NCBI GenBank assembly: GCA_964469555.1
Contig: CAYYAQ010000038.1
Span: 1 to 36,965, forward strand
DNA: 36,965 nt
Direction of reading: 5' to 3'
Source of the DNA: CAYYAQ01 sp964469555
GTDB lineage: Bacteria; Planctomycetota; UBA1135; UBA2386
Part shown: positions 7,503 through 16,035 of the stretch, piece after piece
Position numbering within the stretch: the stretch's first letter is position 1
Layout: each line of letters starts with the position of its first letter
Translations under genes and position numbers: made by a program
Notes under the pieces: generated by a model
Database searches by the model: none
What the model was told of the DNA's origin: nothing
What the model saw: only the letters and a program-made list of their open reading frames with translations

Positions 7503-10500
7503 ATGATTCGTCAATTCACGAGCGCGCTCCAGCCGCTCCCCCTCTTCGCGCTCGTCGTCCTCACCTCGGCGACCGCCGCGCAGGACTGGCCGATGTATCG
7601 GTCCGACTACACGCGGAGCGGTCACACGCACAACAAGCTGCCGGACAACCTGCACCTGCAGTGGCAACACAAACCGACGCAGGGTCCGAGCCCCGCCTGG
7701 CCGCGTCGGGAGCGCATGGAGTACGACCGCGCCTTCCAGCCGGTAGTCGCCGGCGACCGACTGTTCTACGGCAGCTCGTCCGATGGCTCGGTCTACGCTC
7801 TGGACACGCGGACCGGACGCGCCCTGTGGAGCTTTGATACCGACGCCCCCGTTCGCTTCGCGCCGGCAGTGTTCGAAGATCTGGTCTTCGTCGTCAGCGA
7901 TGATGGATGGCTCTACTGCCTCTCCACCGAGAAAGGCGAAGTGGTGTGGAAGAAGCGCGGTGGACCCGATGGACGGCGCCTCCTCGGCAACGGATACATG
8001 ATCTCCCGCTGGCCCGCCCGTGGTGGCCCGGTGGTCCACGACGGCATCGTCTACTTCGCTGCTGGTTTGTGGCAATCCGAAGGGATCTACATCTATGCCC
8101 TGCGCGCGCGCACGGGAAAGAAGGTGTGGGTGAACGACGACTCCGGCGCCATCGTCATGGCGCAGCCGCACGGTGGTGCCAATGCCGAGAGCGGAGTGTC
8201 GGCGCAGGGCCATCTCGTGGCGACCGAGAGCTTGCTGCTCGTGCCGACGGGTCGCGCAGTCCCCGCCGCCTTCGATCTGAAGACCGGCAAATTCGAGTAC
8301 TACCACTTGCAGAGGAACGGCAGCACCGGCGGCTCCGCGACGATGGCTTCGGGGAAATACTTCTTCAACAACGGCGTGTTCTTCGATGCGAAGAGCGGCG
8401 TGAAACAGGGCAAGACCGGCGCGACCGCGATAGCCGGGATGCCCGACGGAATCGTCACCGTTTCCCGCAAGGGCGTGATCGCCTACCGGTGGGCGAACGC
8501 GACGCAGAAGAACAAGAAGGGCAAGAAGACCCAAGTTCGCAAGTTGCAGCCCGCGTTCACGGTGCAGCGCGTGATCCCAGACAAGACGGTGATCGTGGCC
8601 GGAGATCAGATTGTCGCAGGCGGCTCCGGTAGCGTGTCGACGATCGGGTTGCGCGAGCAGCGGGAGACCTGGTCGGCGAAGGTCGAAGGGACCGTGTTCG
8701 GTCTCGTCGTCGCCGGCGGACAGCTCTTCGCGAGCACGGACACCGGTTCGATCTACTGCTTCGGGAGCGGGCAGAAGCTCCACGGAATCGCCACGCCGCC
8801 TCGGCCCAACTCGTCTCCGTATGGCAAGAACAACGCGAGTGCGGCCGCGCGAGAGATCCTGAAACGCAGCGGAATCAAGGCAGGCTACTGCGTCGACATC
8901 GGCTGCGGTGACGGCGCGCTGACCTACGAATTGCTGCGCAACAGCGACCTCACCATCATCGCCATTGACGAGGACATCGCGAAAGTCCGAATCGCGCGAG
9001 AGAAACTGCGCGAGGCCGGCCTCTATGGTTCCAGGGTGATGGTGCACCACGGATCACACAGCGCGACTCAGTACGCCCACTGGTTCGCGAACCTCGTTGT
9101 CTCCGGTCGTTCGATCTCGGCGGGGCCCGGGGTCGTCAGCAGGTCCGAAGCGGCGAGATTGCAGCGCCCTCATGGTGGAGTCGTGTGCATCGGCAAGAGC
9201 GGCGCGATGACGAAGACCGTGCGCGGGGCGTTGCCCGGTGAAGGAACCTGGACTCATCAGTACGCCGATGCAGCGAACACAGTGTGTTCCAACGACGGGG
9301 TTCACGGCCCTCTCGGCGTGTTGTGGTTCGCCGACGTCGGGCAGCAACTGACCCAACGGCACGGTCGCGGCCCGGCGCCGCTCTATCTCGAGGGTCGAGT
9401 GTTCTCGCTCGGCCTGCATTCGCTGATCGCCGTCGACGCCTACAACGGTCGGGTGCTGTGGGAGTATCCGTTCCCGAACATCCTGAAGCCGTTCCACGGC
9501 GATCACCTGATGGGGACGGCGGGGACGAACGGCATGTACTGCATCGGCGAGCACGGAATCTACGTGCGAGATGGCGGACGTTGCCTGCGCATCGATCCGG
9601 CGACTGGCGAGAAGCTGGCCGAGTTCGCGGCTCCGCAGCCCAAGGACGGATCCAAGGCGACGTGGGGCTACATCGCCGCGAAAGGCGATCTCCTGTTCGG
9701 CAGTCTCGCAGACGTCGGGCACATCGTGACCTATCGCTTCCAGAAAGGCGGCGACATGAAGAAGCTGCTCACGGAGTCACGGACACTCTTCGCGCTCGAC
9801 GCGAAGACCGGAGAACTGCGTTGGCGCTACGACGCCGAGAATTCGATCCGTCACAACGCGATCACCATCGGCGAGAAGAGCATCTACTTGATCGATCGGT
9901 CGCTCGCCGAGATCGACCAGATGACCCGGGCCAAGAAGAAGGCTGCGAAGAAGAACAAGACGAAGCTGCCGGTGCAGCGACCCGGCATTCTGCTGGCTCT
10001 CGACACGAAGACGGGCAGCAAGCAATGGGAGAAGAGCGACGACATCTTCGGGACCGTGCTCGCTCTGAGTGTCCCGCACAACGCTCTGATGATGAGCTAC
10101 CAGCCGACTCGTTTCCGTCTGGACTCGGAGGTCGGAGGGCGCATCGCCGTGTTCGATCGCCACTCCGGCAAGCGGCTGTGGCAGAAAAAGGCCGACTACC
10201 AGTCACGGCCCTTGATCAACGACAAGACGATCTTCGCCCAGGGCGGGGCCTGGGACGTGCGCACCGGCAAGGAGCGCCCATTCCCCTTCAAGCGGTCATA
10301 CGGCTGCGGGATCCTGGCGGCGGGCAAACGGACGTTGGTCTACCGTTCCGCGACGCTCGGCTACTACGACCTGAAGTCGCAATCGGGCAACGAAGACTTC
10401 GGCGGGATCCGTCCCGGCTGTTGGATCAACGCGATCCCCGCAGGCGGAATGGTCCTCGTTCCGGACGGCTCCGCGGGTTGCCGCTGCAGCTACCAGAACA

Positions 10501-10568
10501 AGACGTGGCTCGCCCTGCGTCCCATCGATCTGCCGAAGAAGGAAAGGAAGACGCGGAGAAAGAAGTAG
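7503..10568 (+). CDS. Exported PQQ-type beta-propeller with an internal SAM-methyltransferase domain
   Basis: This 1021-residue protein has a signal peptide (about 1-26, ending SATAAQD). Residues about 30-435 are PQQ-like propeller repeats (GSVYALDTRTGRALW, GWLYCLSTEKGEVVWKK). A class I methyltransferase-like segment follows (about 445-560), with motif I VDIGCGDGALTYE near 464-476, an acidic strand end (IIAIDED) and an ANLVVSG strand. A second propeller part (about 600-1000) has ALDAKTGELRW and ALDTKTGSKQW. PQQ-like propellers often bind partners or quinone cofactors; nothing here shows a dehydrogenase active site. A SAM-binding domain in an exported protein is odd because SAM is cytoplasmic. 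The insert may be a degenerate, structural Rossmann domain. The reading frame is intact. It diverges from the lipoprotein gene across 77 bases. Confidence 0.85.
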   Translation: MIRQFTSALQPLPLFALVVLTSATAAQDWPMYRSDYTRSGHTHNKLPDNLHLQWQHKPTQGPSPAWPRRERMEYDRAFQPVVAGDRLFYGSSSDGSVYALDTRTGRALWSFDTDAPVRFAPAVFEDLVFVVSDDGWLYCLSTEKGEVVWKKRGGPDGRRLLGNGYMISRWPARGGPVVHDGIVYFAAGLWQSEGIYIYALRARTGKKVWVNDDSGAIVMAQPHGGANAESGVSAQGHLVATESLLLVPTGRAVPAAFDLKTGKFEYYHLQRNGSTGGSATMASGKYFFNNGVFFDAKSGVKQGKTGATAIAGMPDGIVTVSRKGVIAYRWANATQKNKKGKKTQVRKLQPAFTVQRVIPDKTVIVAGDQIVAGGSGSVSTIGLREQRETWSAKVEGTVFGLVVAGGQLFASTDTGSIYCFGSGQKLHGIATPPRPNSSPYGKNNASAAAREILKRSGIKAGYCVDIGCGDGALTYELLRNSDLTIIAIDEDIAKVRIAREKLREAGLYGSRVMVHHGSHSATQYAHWFANLVVSGRSISAGPGVVSRSEAARLQRPHGGVVCIGKSGAMTKTVRGALPGEGTWTHQYADAANTVCSNDGVHGPLGVLWFADVGQQLTQRHGRGPAPLYLEGRVFSLGLHSLIAVDAYNGRVLWEYPFPNILKPFHGDHLMGTAGTNGMYCIGEHGIYVRDGGRCLRIDPATGEKLAEFAAPQPKDGSKATWGYIAAKGDLLFGSLADVGHIVTYRFQKGGDMKKLLTESRTLFALDAKTGELRWRYDAENSIRHNAITIGEKSIYLIDRSLAEIDQMTRAKKKAAKKNKTKLPVQRPGILLALDTKTGSKQWEKSDDIFGTVLALSVPHNALMMSYQPTRFRLDSEVGGRIAVFDRHSGKRLWQKKADYQSRPLINDKTIFAQGGAWDVRTGKERPFPFKRSYGCGILAAGKRTLVYRSATLGYYDLKSQSGNEDFGGIRPGCWINAIPAGGMVLVPDGSAGCRCSYQNKTWLALRPIDLPKKERKTRRKK

Positions 10569-10573
10569 CTGAC

Positions 10574-11564
10574 TCAGCGCCTGATTCGCCTGGACCAAGG
10601 CACACCGTACGACGACAGGTGCGTGGGCGAGACGTAGAACCCGTCCTCGCGTTTCGGCGTGAGGGTGAAATACCACCCGATGTTCCGGACCTGCGCGCGG
10701 CGCGGCCTACCCTCGACCTTCGTACTTCCCGTGACACGCAACACGACGACGTCGCCTTGCACCACCGTCACCTCGGTCGTGATCGAGCCTTCTGCCTTTC
10801 GGAACGGTCGTGTTTCGCCGCGCACGGCGTCGACGATGTTGAGGCGCGAGATTCGCAGGAATAGCAGTTCTGGCAGGGTGTGTTTCGCGCCGACCGACAC
10901 TTTCTTCGGCAGGAACTGCCGGGCCTCTTTCCGGGAGAACCGCAAGAAGTCGTGGTTGCACTCGGTCTTCCTCCTCGACTTCGGATCGTGGTTCGCAGGA
11001 AGGTATCGCAAGGTCGAAGTCAGGCGGAGCCCGTCCTTCGGACAAGACCACTCGAACCGGTGGGGCGGCTTGGCACTCTTGGCCGGCACGGCCTTCGCTT
11101 TCACCGACAACTCGCGCCATTTCGCCAGCCCACGCTCGAGCATCTTCGCGACGTTGCGCGGGCGACTCGAGTTGATCGATGCCAACAAGTCGCCACTCGG
11201 CGTGCACACGTAGATACCCTGCTTGCTGCCGGCGCCGGGCCCGTAGTGACCGTCGACCGATCACCCCGTTGTTTCAAGTGCAACCGAACGGATACCCGTT
11301 CATCGTCCAGGGCAGCAACGGCTTCTTCGCCTTCGCCGCCGCGGCCAGACCAGCGTTGAAAGTCATCAGCCACGGCAGCCGTGTCCAGTGTCGTTCGGTC
11401 GCGGTCAATCGAATGTAGTCACGCCAGGCCGCGAACGTCGCGGTGGAGAGACTCTCCACGAGCATCGGCTCCGTCGGTGGCGACTTCTTCTCATTACCGC
11501 CTTGTGCGGAAACGGTGAGCGCAAGCAGCACAACGAGAGCGACTCCGTCTCGGTGGTCAGCCAT
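10574..11564 (-). pseudogene. Exported thioredoxin-like gene with in-frame TGA and frame change
   Basis: From ATG 11564 the frame gives a signal peptide (VALVVLLALTVSAQG) and runs to MNGYPFGCT, then TGA at 11276-11274. The same frame continues NNGVIGR, which looks like real protein, before it degrades. One base over, from about 11250, the rest reads well: HYGPGAGSKQGIYVCTPSGD, then about 190 residues to the stop at 10574. Thioredoxin-like planctomycete proteins of this type, as I recall them, have roughly 50-60 residues between these blocks, so an internal deletion with frame change is likely. The TGA sits where a redox Cys is plausible (C-T-x), so an ancestral selenocysteine codon is possible. 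Decay, assembly error and recoding cannot be separated here. Confidence 0.6.
11246..11264 (-). other. Hairpin just downstream of the in-frame TGA (weak SECIS candidate)
   Basis: On the minus strand GTGATCG pairs with CGGTCAC (seven pairs, one G-T) around a GTCGA loop. It begins nine bases after the TGA, and the loop lies about 16 bases away. The GGTC at the loop resembles bacterial selenocysteine insertion elements. The hairpin spans the point where the reading frame changes, so it may be chance. Confidence 0.25.
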
Positions 11565-11571
11565 GGCGGGA

Positions 11572-11577
11572 AGTCTA
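11572..11577 (-). promoter_or_regulatory. Candidate -10 TAGACT, leaderless spacing
   Basis: On the minus strand TAGACT is followed by seven bases and the ATG at 11564. Transcription would start at or next to the start codon. It lies in the divergent region shared with the methyltransferase-PL10 gene. Confidence 0.45.
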
Positions 11578-11698
11578 AGGGCAGTCCCGAAGACCGGTGG
11601 TCGCGGATGTGTATCGCTCACGATCCTCGCGACGCAGTTTCAGAGCGTGCTTGGCCTTCTATCCGATAGCTGCTCCAATTTGGGGACGGCACCCGACA

Positions 11699-13600
11699 AT
11701 GCGTAGAACCCTCCACCACATCTCCGCAGCCATCCTCTCGGCTTCCTCCCTCCTCGCCGCGCCGCAGGAGGACACGCCGAAGGGTCGCACCCACTACAAG
11801 GGACGCGAGATCGCGCGCACGATGCACTACATGGGCGCACCGTGGCTCGTGCGCGAGTCACGGGAGCGGGAAGAGGAGTGTTCCACACTCGTTCGCATGC
11901 TCGGAGTGAAGCCCGGAAACGTCGTCTGCGACCTCGGGTGCGGAAATGGTTTCTACACGTTGAAGATCGCGAAGCTCGTCGGAGACAAAGGGAAGGTCCT
12001 CGCCGTCGACATCCAGAAGCAGATGCTGGCAATGCTGAATCTGCGCGCGAAGAAGACGAAGTTCGCCAGTCGAATCCAGACGATCCTCGGCACGGTGTCG
12101 GACCCGAAGCTGCCCGCCAACAGCGTCGACCTCGTGTTTCTCGTCGACGTGTATCACGAACTCTCGCATCCGGTTTCGACGCTGCGCGCCGTCCATGAGA
12201 GTCTGCGACCGGGGGGTCGAATCGTCCTGGCGGAGTTTCGCGAAGAAGATCCCGACGTGCCGATCAAGCCGTTGCACAAGATGAGCAAGCGGCAGGTCAT
12301 CCGAGAGCTCGTTCCGAACGGGTTCCGACTGGTCGAACAGTTCGATGGGTTGCCGTGGCAGCACCTGATGTTCTTCGAACGCACCGAGGACGATGCGCTC
12401 ACGGACAAGGTGCGGAGCGGCATCGCGAAGGCGACGGCGTTCGTGCGTTCCGAGTTGAGCGTGCACGGGGGCTACGCCGGGATCTATTCTCTCGACTTGA
12501 AGCAGCGCTTCGGCGAGTCGCTGAACGAGAAGGCGAAGGCGACCGAGATCTGGGTGCAACCTCCCGGAACACCTAGCGTTGGACAAGTGTTCTTGCGCGC
12601 GTTCCTCCTCACGGGAGACGATCGGTACTTCGCGGCCGCGCGGGATGTGGGTCGCGCGCTCGCCTGGGGGCAGCGCCAGGAGGGTGGCTGGGATCACCGG
12701 GCGGACGTCAACGACCTCATGCCCGAGTCCAGCAAACCGGATCGAAAGAAGGGTCGATGCACATTCGATGATGACATCAGCCAGGGCGCGTTGACGTTTC
12801 TGATTCAGCTCGACGACGTGATCGAACAGCCGTGGCTAACACGGGCGATCGAGCTGGGACTCGAGCACTTGCTGGGGGCGCAGTTCAAGAACGGTGCGTG
12901 GCCGCAGTGGTACCCGTTGCGCGGCGGTTACCGCGATTACTACACCTTCAACGACAGCACGATCAACGACTGCATCCGGGTCGCGTTGCTGGCACACAAG
13001 ACATACGGCAAGAAAGTGCACCTCGCCGCGGCGGTGCGTGGCGGGGAGTTCATCATCGCTTCGCAAGGCGGCAAGCCGCAGGAGGGCTGGGCGCAGCAAT
13101 ACTCACATGACATGAAGCCGGCGGCTGCTCGCGCGTTTGAGCCGGTGGCGATGTGCAGTGCCGTGACCGCCCGCAACATCCGGACGCTGAGGGCCCTCCA
13201 TTTGGCGACCGGCGACAAGCGATTCCTGGCCCCGATCGAGATGGCCCTCGACTGGCTGAAGCGGTCCAAGCTCGACAACGGCAAGTGGGCACGGTTCTAC
13301 GAGCTCGGCACCAACAAACCGATCTACGGCGACCGCGACGGCAAGGTGCACTACACCCTCGAGGAAATCAGCGAAGAGCGTCGCAACGGCTACGGGTGGC
13401 TGGGTTCGTGGGGCAGGGTGCCAAAGGCGAGTTCGGGGTCACGCGTCAGCCGGGGCAAGATCGCTCGCGCCAGAGCTTCCAACATCCTCGGCGATCTCGA
13501 CGAGAAAGGCCGTTGGGTCCGCGGCGACCACATCCACATCGCCGACTTCGTGCGCAACATGAACGTGCTCTGCGACTGCCTCGCCCTCCCCGGGAAGTAG
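11699..13600 (+). CDS. Secreted SAM-methyltransferase fused to family 10 pectate lyase
   Basis: ATG 11699 gives 633 residues with a signal peptide (HISAAILSASSLLAAP). Residues about 55-228 are a class I methyltransferase, with motif I VCDLGCGNGFYTL (76-88), acidic VLAVDIQKQM and VDLVFLVDVYHELSHP (143-158). After a linker of about 12 residues, about 240-633 match polysaccharide lyase family 10: GGYAGIYSLD, WVQPPGTPSVG, TFNDSTINDC near 416-425, and WARFYELGTNKPIYGDRDG near the end. PL10 enzymes cleave polygalacturonate by beta-elimination with Ca. The export signal fits the lyase but not SAM chemistry. Either half has many homologues; the fusion is the unusual part. The frame is intact. An upstream in-frame start at 11597 lacks a signal peptide and is rejected. 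Confidence 0.85.
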   Translation: MRRTLHHISAAILSASSLLAAPQEDTPKGRTHYKGREIARTMHYMGAPWLVRESREREEECSTLVRMLGVKPGNVVCDLGCGNGFYTLKIAKLVGDKGKVLAVDIQKQMLAMLNLRAKKTKFASRIQTILGTVSDPKLPANSVDLVFLVDVYHELSHPVSTLRAVHESLRPGGRIVLAEFREEDPDVPIKPLHKMSKRQVIRELVPNGFRLVEQFDGLPWQHLMFFERTEDDALTDKVRSGIAKATAFVRSELSVHGGYAGIYSLDLKQRFGESLNEKAKATEIWVQPPGTPSVGQVFLRAFLLTGDDRYFAAARDVGRALAWGQRQEGGWDHRADVNDLMPESSKPDRKKGRCTFDDDISQGALTFLIQLDDVIEQPWLTRAIELGLEHLLGAQFKNGAWPQWYPLRGGYRDYYTFNDSTINDCIRVALLAHKTYGKKVHLAAAVRGGEFIIASQGGKPQEGWAQQYSHDMKPAAARAFEPVAMCSAVTARNIRTLRALHLATGDKRFLAPIEMALDWLKRSKLDNGKWARFYELGTNKPIYGDRDGKVHYTLEEISEERRNGYGWLGSWGRVPKASSGSRVSRGKIARARASNILGDLDEKGRWVRGDHIHIADFVRNMNVLCDCLALPGK

Positions 13601-13614
13601 TTCGGCGTCGAGAT

Positions 13615-15924
13615 CTACTTCGTCGAGAACGTCCACGCGGCCTTTTGTCCGTCCGACAGGGTCCACGTGACTTTGACTTTCGCGCCCTTGCGGAACGGCT
13701 TGAGCGGATAGAAGACCGCCATGCCTGGGGCGGACGTCCGGCGGTTCCATCCCTGGGAGCCGCGGTGCACGACGCCGGCGATCACCGTCTCGCCGACCTT
13801 CACCTCACACTCCGTGCCCGTCGTGCCATTCCAGCTGTGCAGACTGATCGGGTAGCCGATCTTGGCGCCGGGGTTGTGGTCCTTCAGCATGGCTTCGAGT
13901 TCGGGACCGAAGAGCTTGACGTCGAGACCGCCCGGAACCGACGTCGCACCCTGCGGCGGGTACATGATCAGCCCTCGCGTGACGCCACCACCTCGCCCTC
14001 CACCACCTGCGCCGGCGGACCGCAGTGGCGGCACGACGCCACGCACGACATCGATCACCGCGATTCCCTTCTCCGCGTAGATGCCGACCTGCATCAAGTG
14101 CGGATTGAGAATCGCGTCGCGGTAGCCCGGAAAGTGGATCCACTTCTTCATCACCCTCAAGGGACTGCCCTTCGCCGATACGAGCGCCATCTGCGCGAAG
14201 AACTCGCCCTTCTTGCTGGCTCCGTCCAGGCCGTCGCGCTGCGTCTGCTCGGGACCCGGACCCCGCTCCTTCCGGTTCTTCGTGAGGTACTCCCCATGCT
14301 GCTTGCAGTTGACGGACCACGCCGCGTTCCACACGACCTCCGTCTTGGCTCGCCCGCTCGCCCGCGGCTGATGCTGCTTGCGAATCTTGTTGAACGCCGA
14401 CAGCCACTTCGGCGCGTCCTTGCTCGATGCGCCGTAGGGTGATTCGTGGCCCCGCAACGCGAGGAGCACTTCCGTAGCGCCAGTCCAGAAATCACGCCAC
14501 TCCTTCTCCAACATTGCGATGCGAACCCCGGTGCTCTTCTGGAACGCGCCGCGAACCCTCGGGATCGTCTTCAACTTCCGTGTGTTGTCGAGTTCCAGCA
14601 GCAACCGGGGATCGCGCCGCAGCAAGTAGTCACAGAATGACCACGCCCGCACCCGCGTCTCCGTCGGGAAGTCCGCGGCGGAGACCAACGGCAGCTTGGC
14701 CAGCGGTGCGCCGCGATCCCGGAACGCGGATTCGATCGCCATCTGCGCCCAGCTGTCGACATCAGGCACCAGCACCTCGCCAGGCTTTCGGTTCGTCACG
14801 GTGAAGGACTGCTTCTCCATGTCCATGCTGTAGACGGTGATATGCCCGAGGAACCACGCGACGACCGCATGACCCAGCCCCTCGTTCAACGCGTCGCACT
14901 GCATCGCGCCCCATGCATCCACCGGCCAGCGGATCGAGAGGTCGCGCAACACGGCGTCGGTGGGGTCACCAGCCAGGTACGCGCGGCTGGCGCCCTGGCC
15001 GATCGTGCACATCGCCGTGTGCTTGACGAGGAACTCCAACAGGTCAGGTTTGAACTGATCGTTGTTGGCGCGCAACGTTTTCTTGTACTGCGCTTCAGAA
15101 CTCAGGAACACGACGTTTTGGATGCGCATCCCCACCGGATGGAAGCCGTCGTGACCAGAGAACACCTGCGAACAGAAGGAGTGCGATCGTTCGAGGTTCT
15201 GCGCGAGCTCCCTGATGAACCCAGCCGACATGTTGCTCCACACCTTGTAGTTCTTGGTCTTGTACCCCTGGTGTGGGATCCCGGCCCTGATCAGGTAGAC
15301 GAGTTGATCCGTGCTCGCCATGTCTGTCACCGCGTAGCTCTTCTTCAGTTCCACGGCGACGATCTCCTTCATCTTCTTCGAGCGGTCGAAGAGCTGGTGC
15401 TCCAGCTCGGATCCGGTCATGCCGTAGAAAGACTTCATGCCCGACGCCGCTTGCAGACCGGCATCCTCGGGAAGGAATCGCAACGCGCGGGCGAAGTGCC
15501 ACTTCGCCCGGTCAGAGCGTCCGGCAGCGCGGAGCGTCTCCGCCATCTTCTTGTGCGCGAGGCCCACCGTTTTCCGCGTGGCGTTCCAACGCTTTTCGAC
15601 CTTGTCGAGAGAGCGTCCGTTGGGGTTGTCCGCGTGAGGGAAGTCGAAGTTCTCGTCTTCCTGCCACGCCGTACCGACATTCTTGAAACCGAGCGCTGCG
15701 CGCGTCGAGGCGTGGTTGGTGTCGTACTCTTTCAGCACTTCCTGCCATATGCGCCGACCTTGCTGGGGATAGCCCTGGTCGAATGCGAACTTGGCGAATT
15801 TGGCCAGGTGTTCGGCCTGCTTGGCGAGGAAGGAGGCTTCGGTCGGCCCCTGTGCGAGCAGGGAAACACCGCCAAAGAGACACGTGACAGCTAAGGTGAT
15901 TCCGCGCGGGAGAGGTGCGTGCAT
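13615..15924 (-). CDS. Large exported protein with N-terminal helical repeats and CAP/SCP-like domain
   Basis: The open frame extends to 17025, but that part is antisense to the next gene. ATG 15924 gives 769 residues starting with a signal peptide (GITLAVTCLFGGVSLLAQ). Residues about 30-165 are TPR-like helices. About 340-365 contain NEGLGHAVVAW, reminiscent of peptidase-MA-like proteins but without HExxH. Residues about 505-630 resemble a CAP domain: AAWSVNCKQHGEYL (534-547), MKKWIHFPGYRDAILNP (592-608) and MQVGIYAEKG. A Gly-rich linker (637-647) leads to a bacterial-Ig-like end starting YPPQGATSVPGG. CAP domains are extracellular and of varied function. A TATCGT -10 candidate sits at 15974-15979. 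Catalysis is not predicted. It converges with the PL10 gene, 14 bases between stops. Confidence 0.78.
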   Translation of the reverse strand: MHAPLPRGITLAVTCLFGGVSLLAQGPTEASFLAKQAEHLAKFAKFAFDQGYPQQGRRIWQEVLKEYDTNHASTRAALGFKNVGTAWQEDENFDFPHADNPNGRSLDKVEKRWNATRKTVGLAHKKMAETLRAAGRSDRAKWHFARALRFLPEDAGLQAASGMKSFYGMTGSELEHQLFDRSKKMKEIVAVELKKSYAVTDMASTDQLVYLIRAGIPHQGYKTKNYKVWSNMSAGFIRELAQNLERSHSFCSQVFSGHDGFHPVGMRIQNVVFLSSEAQYKKTLRANNDQFKPDLLEFLVKHTAMCTIGQGASRAYLAGDPTDAVLRDLSIRWPVDAWGAMQCDALNEGLGHAVVAWFLGHITVYSMDMEKQSFTVTNRKPGEVLVPDVDSWAQMAIESAFRDRGAPLAKLPLVSAADFPTETRVRAWSFCDYLLRRDPRLLLELDNTRKLKTIPRVRGAFQKSTGVRIAMLEKEWRDFWTGATEVLLALRGHESPYGASSKDAPKWLSAFNKIRKQHQPRASGRAKTEVVWNAAWSVNCKQHGEYLTKNRKERGPGPEQTQRDGLDGASKKGEFFAQMALVSAKGSPLRVMKKWIHFPGYRDAILNPHLMQVGIYAEKGIAVIDVVRGVVPPLRSAGAGGGGRGGGVTRGLIMYPPQGATSVPGGLDVKLFGPELEAMLKDHNPGAKIGYPISLHSWNGTTGTECEVKVGETVIAGVVHRGSQGWNRRTSAPGMAVFYPLKPFRKGAKVKVTWTLSDGQKAAWTFSTK

Positions 15925-16023
15925 CGCTTGTCCGGGAAAAAGACGGCGTTGAGGTCGAGGAGAGGTGAGTCGGACGATACCCCACGAGAAAGTCGGCCTG
16001 GGCGGAATCACGTCGTAATGAGG

Positions 16024-16029
16024 TAAGCT
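16024..16029 (+). promoter_or_regulatory. Candidate -10 TAAGCT, leaderless spacing
   Basis: TAAGCT is followed by six bases and the ATG at 16036, with no Shine-Dalgarno sequence. It lies in the 111-base divergent region shared with the CAP-domain gene. Confidence 0.45.
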
Positions 16030-16035
16030 CCGGTC

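Noticed and set aside
13153..14442. 429-residue plus-strand frame
   Set aside because: It runs across the end of the PL10 gene and antisense to the CAP-domain gene, with low-complexity Arg-rich content.
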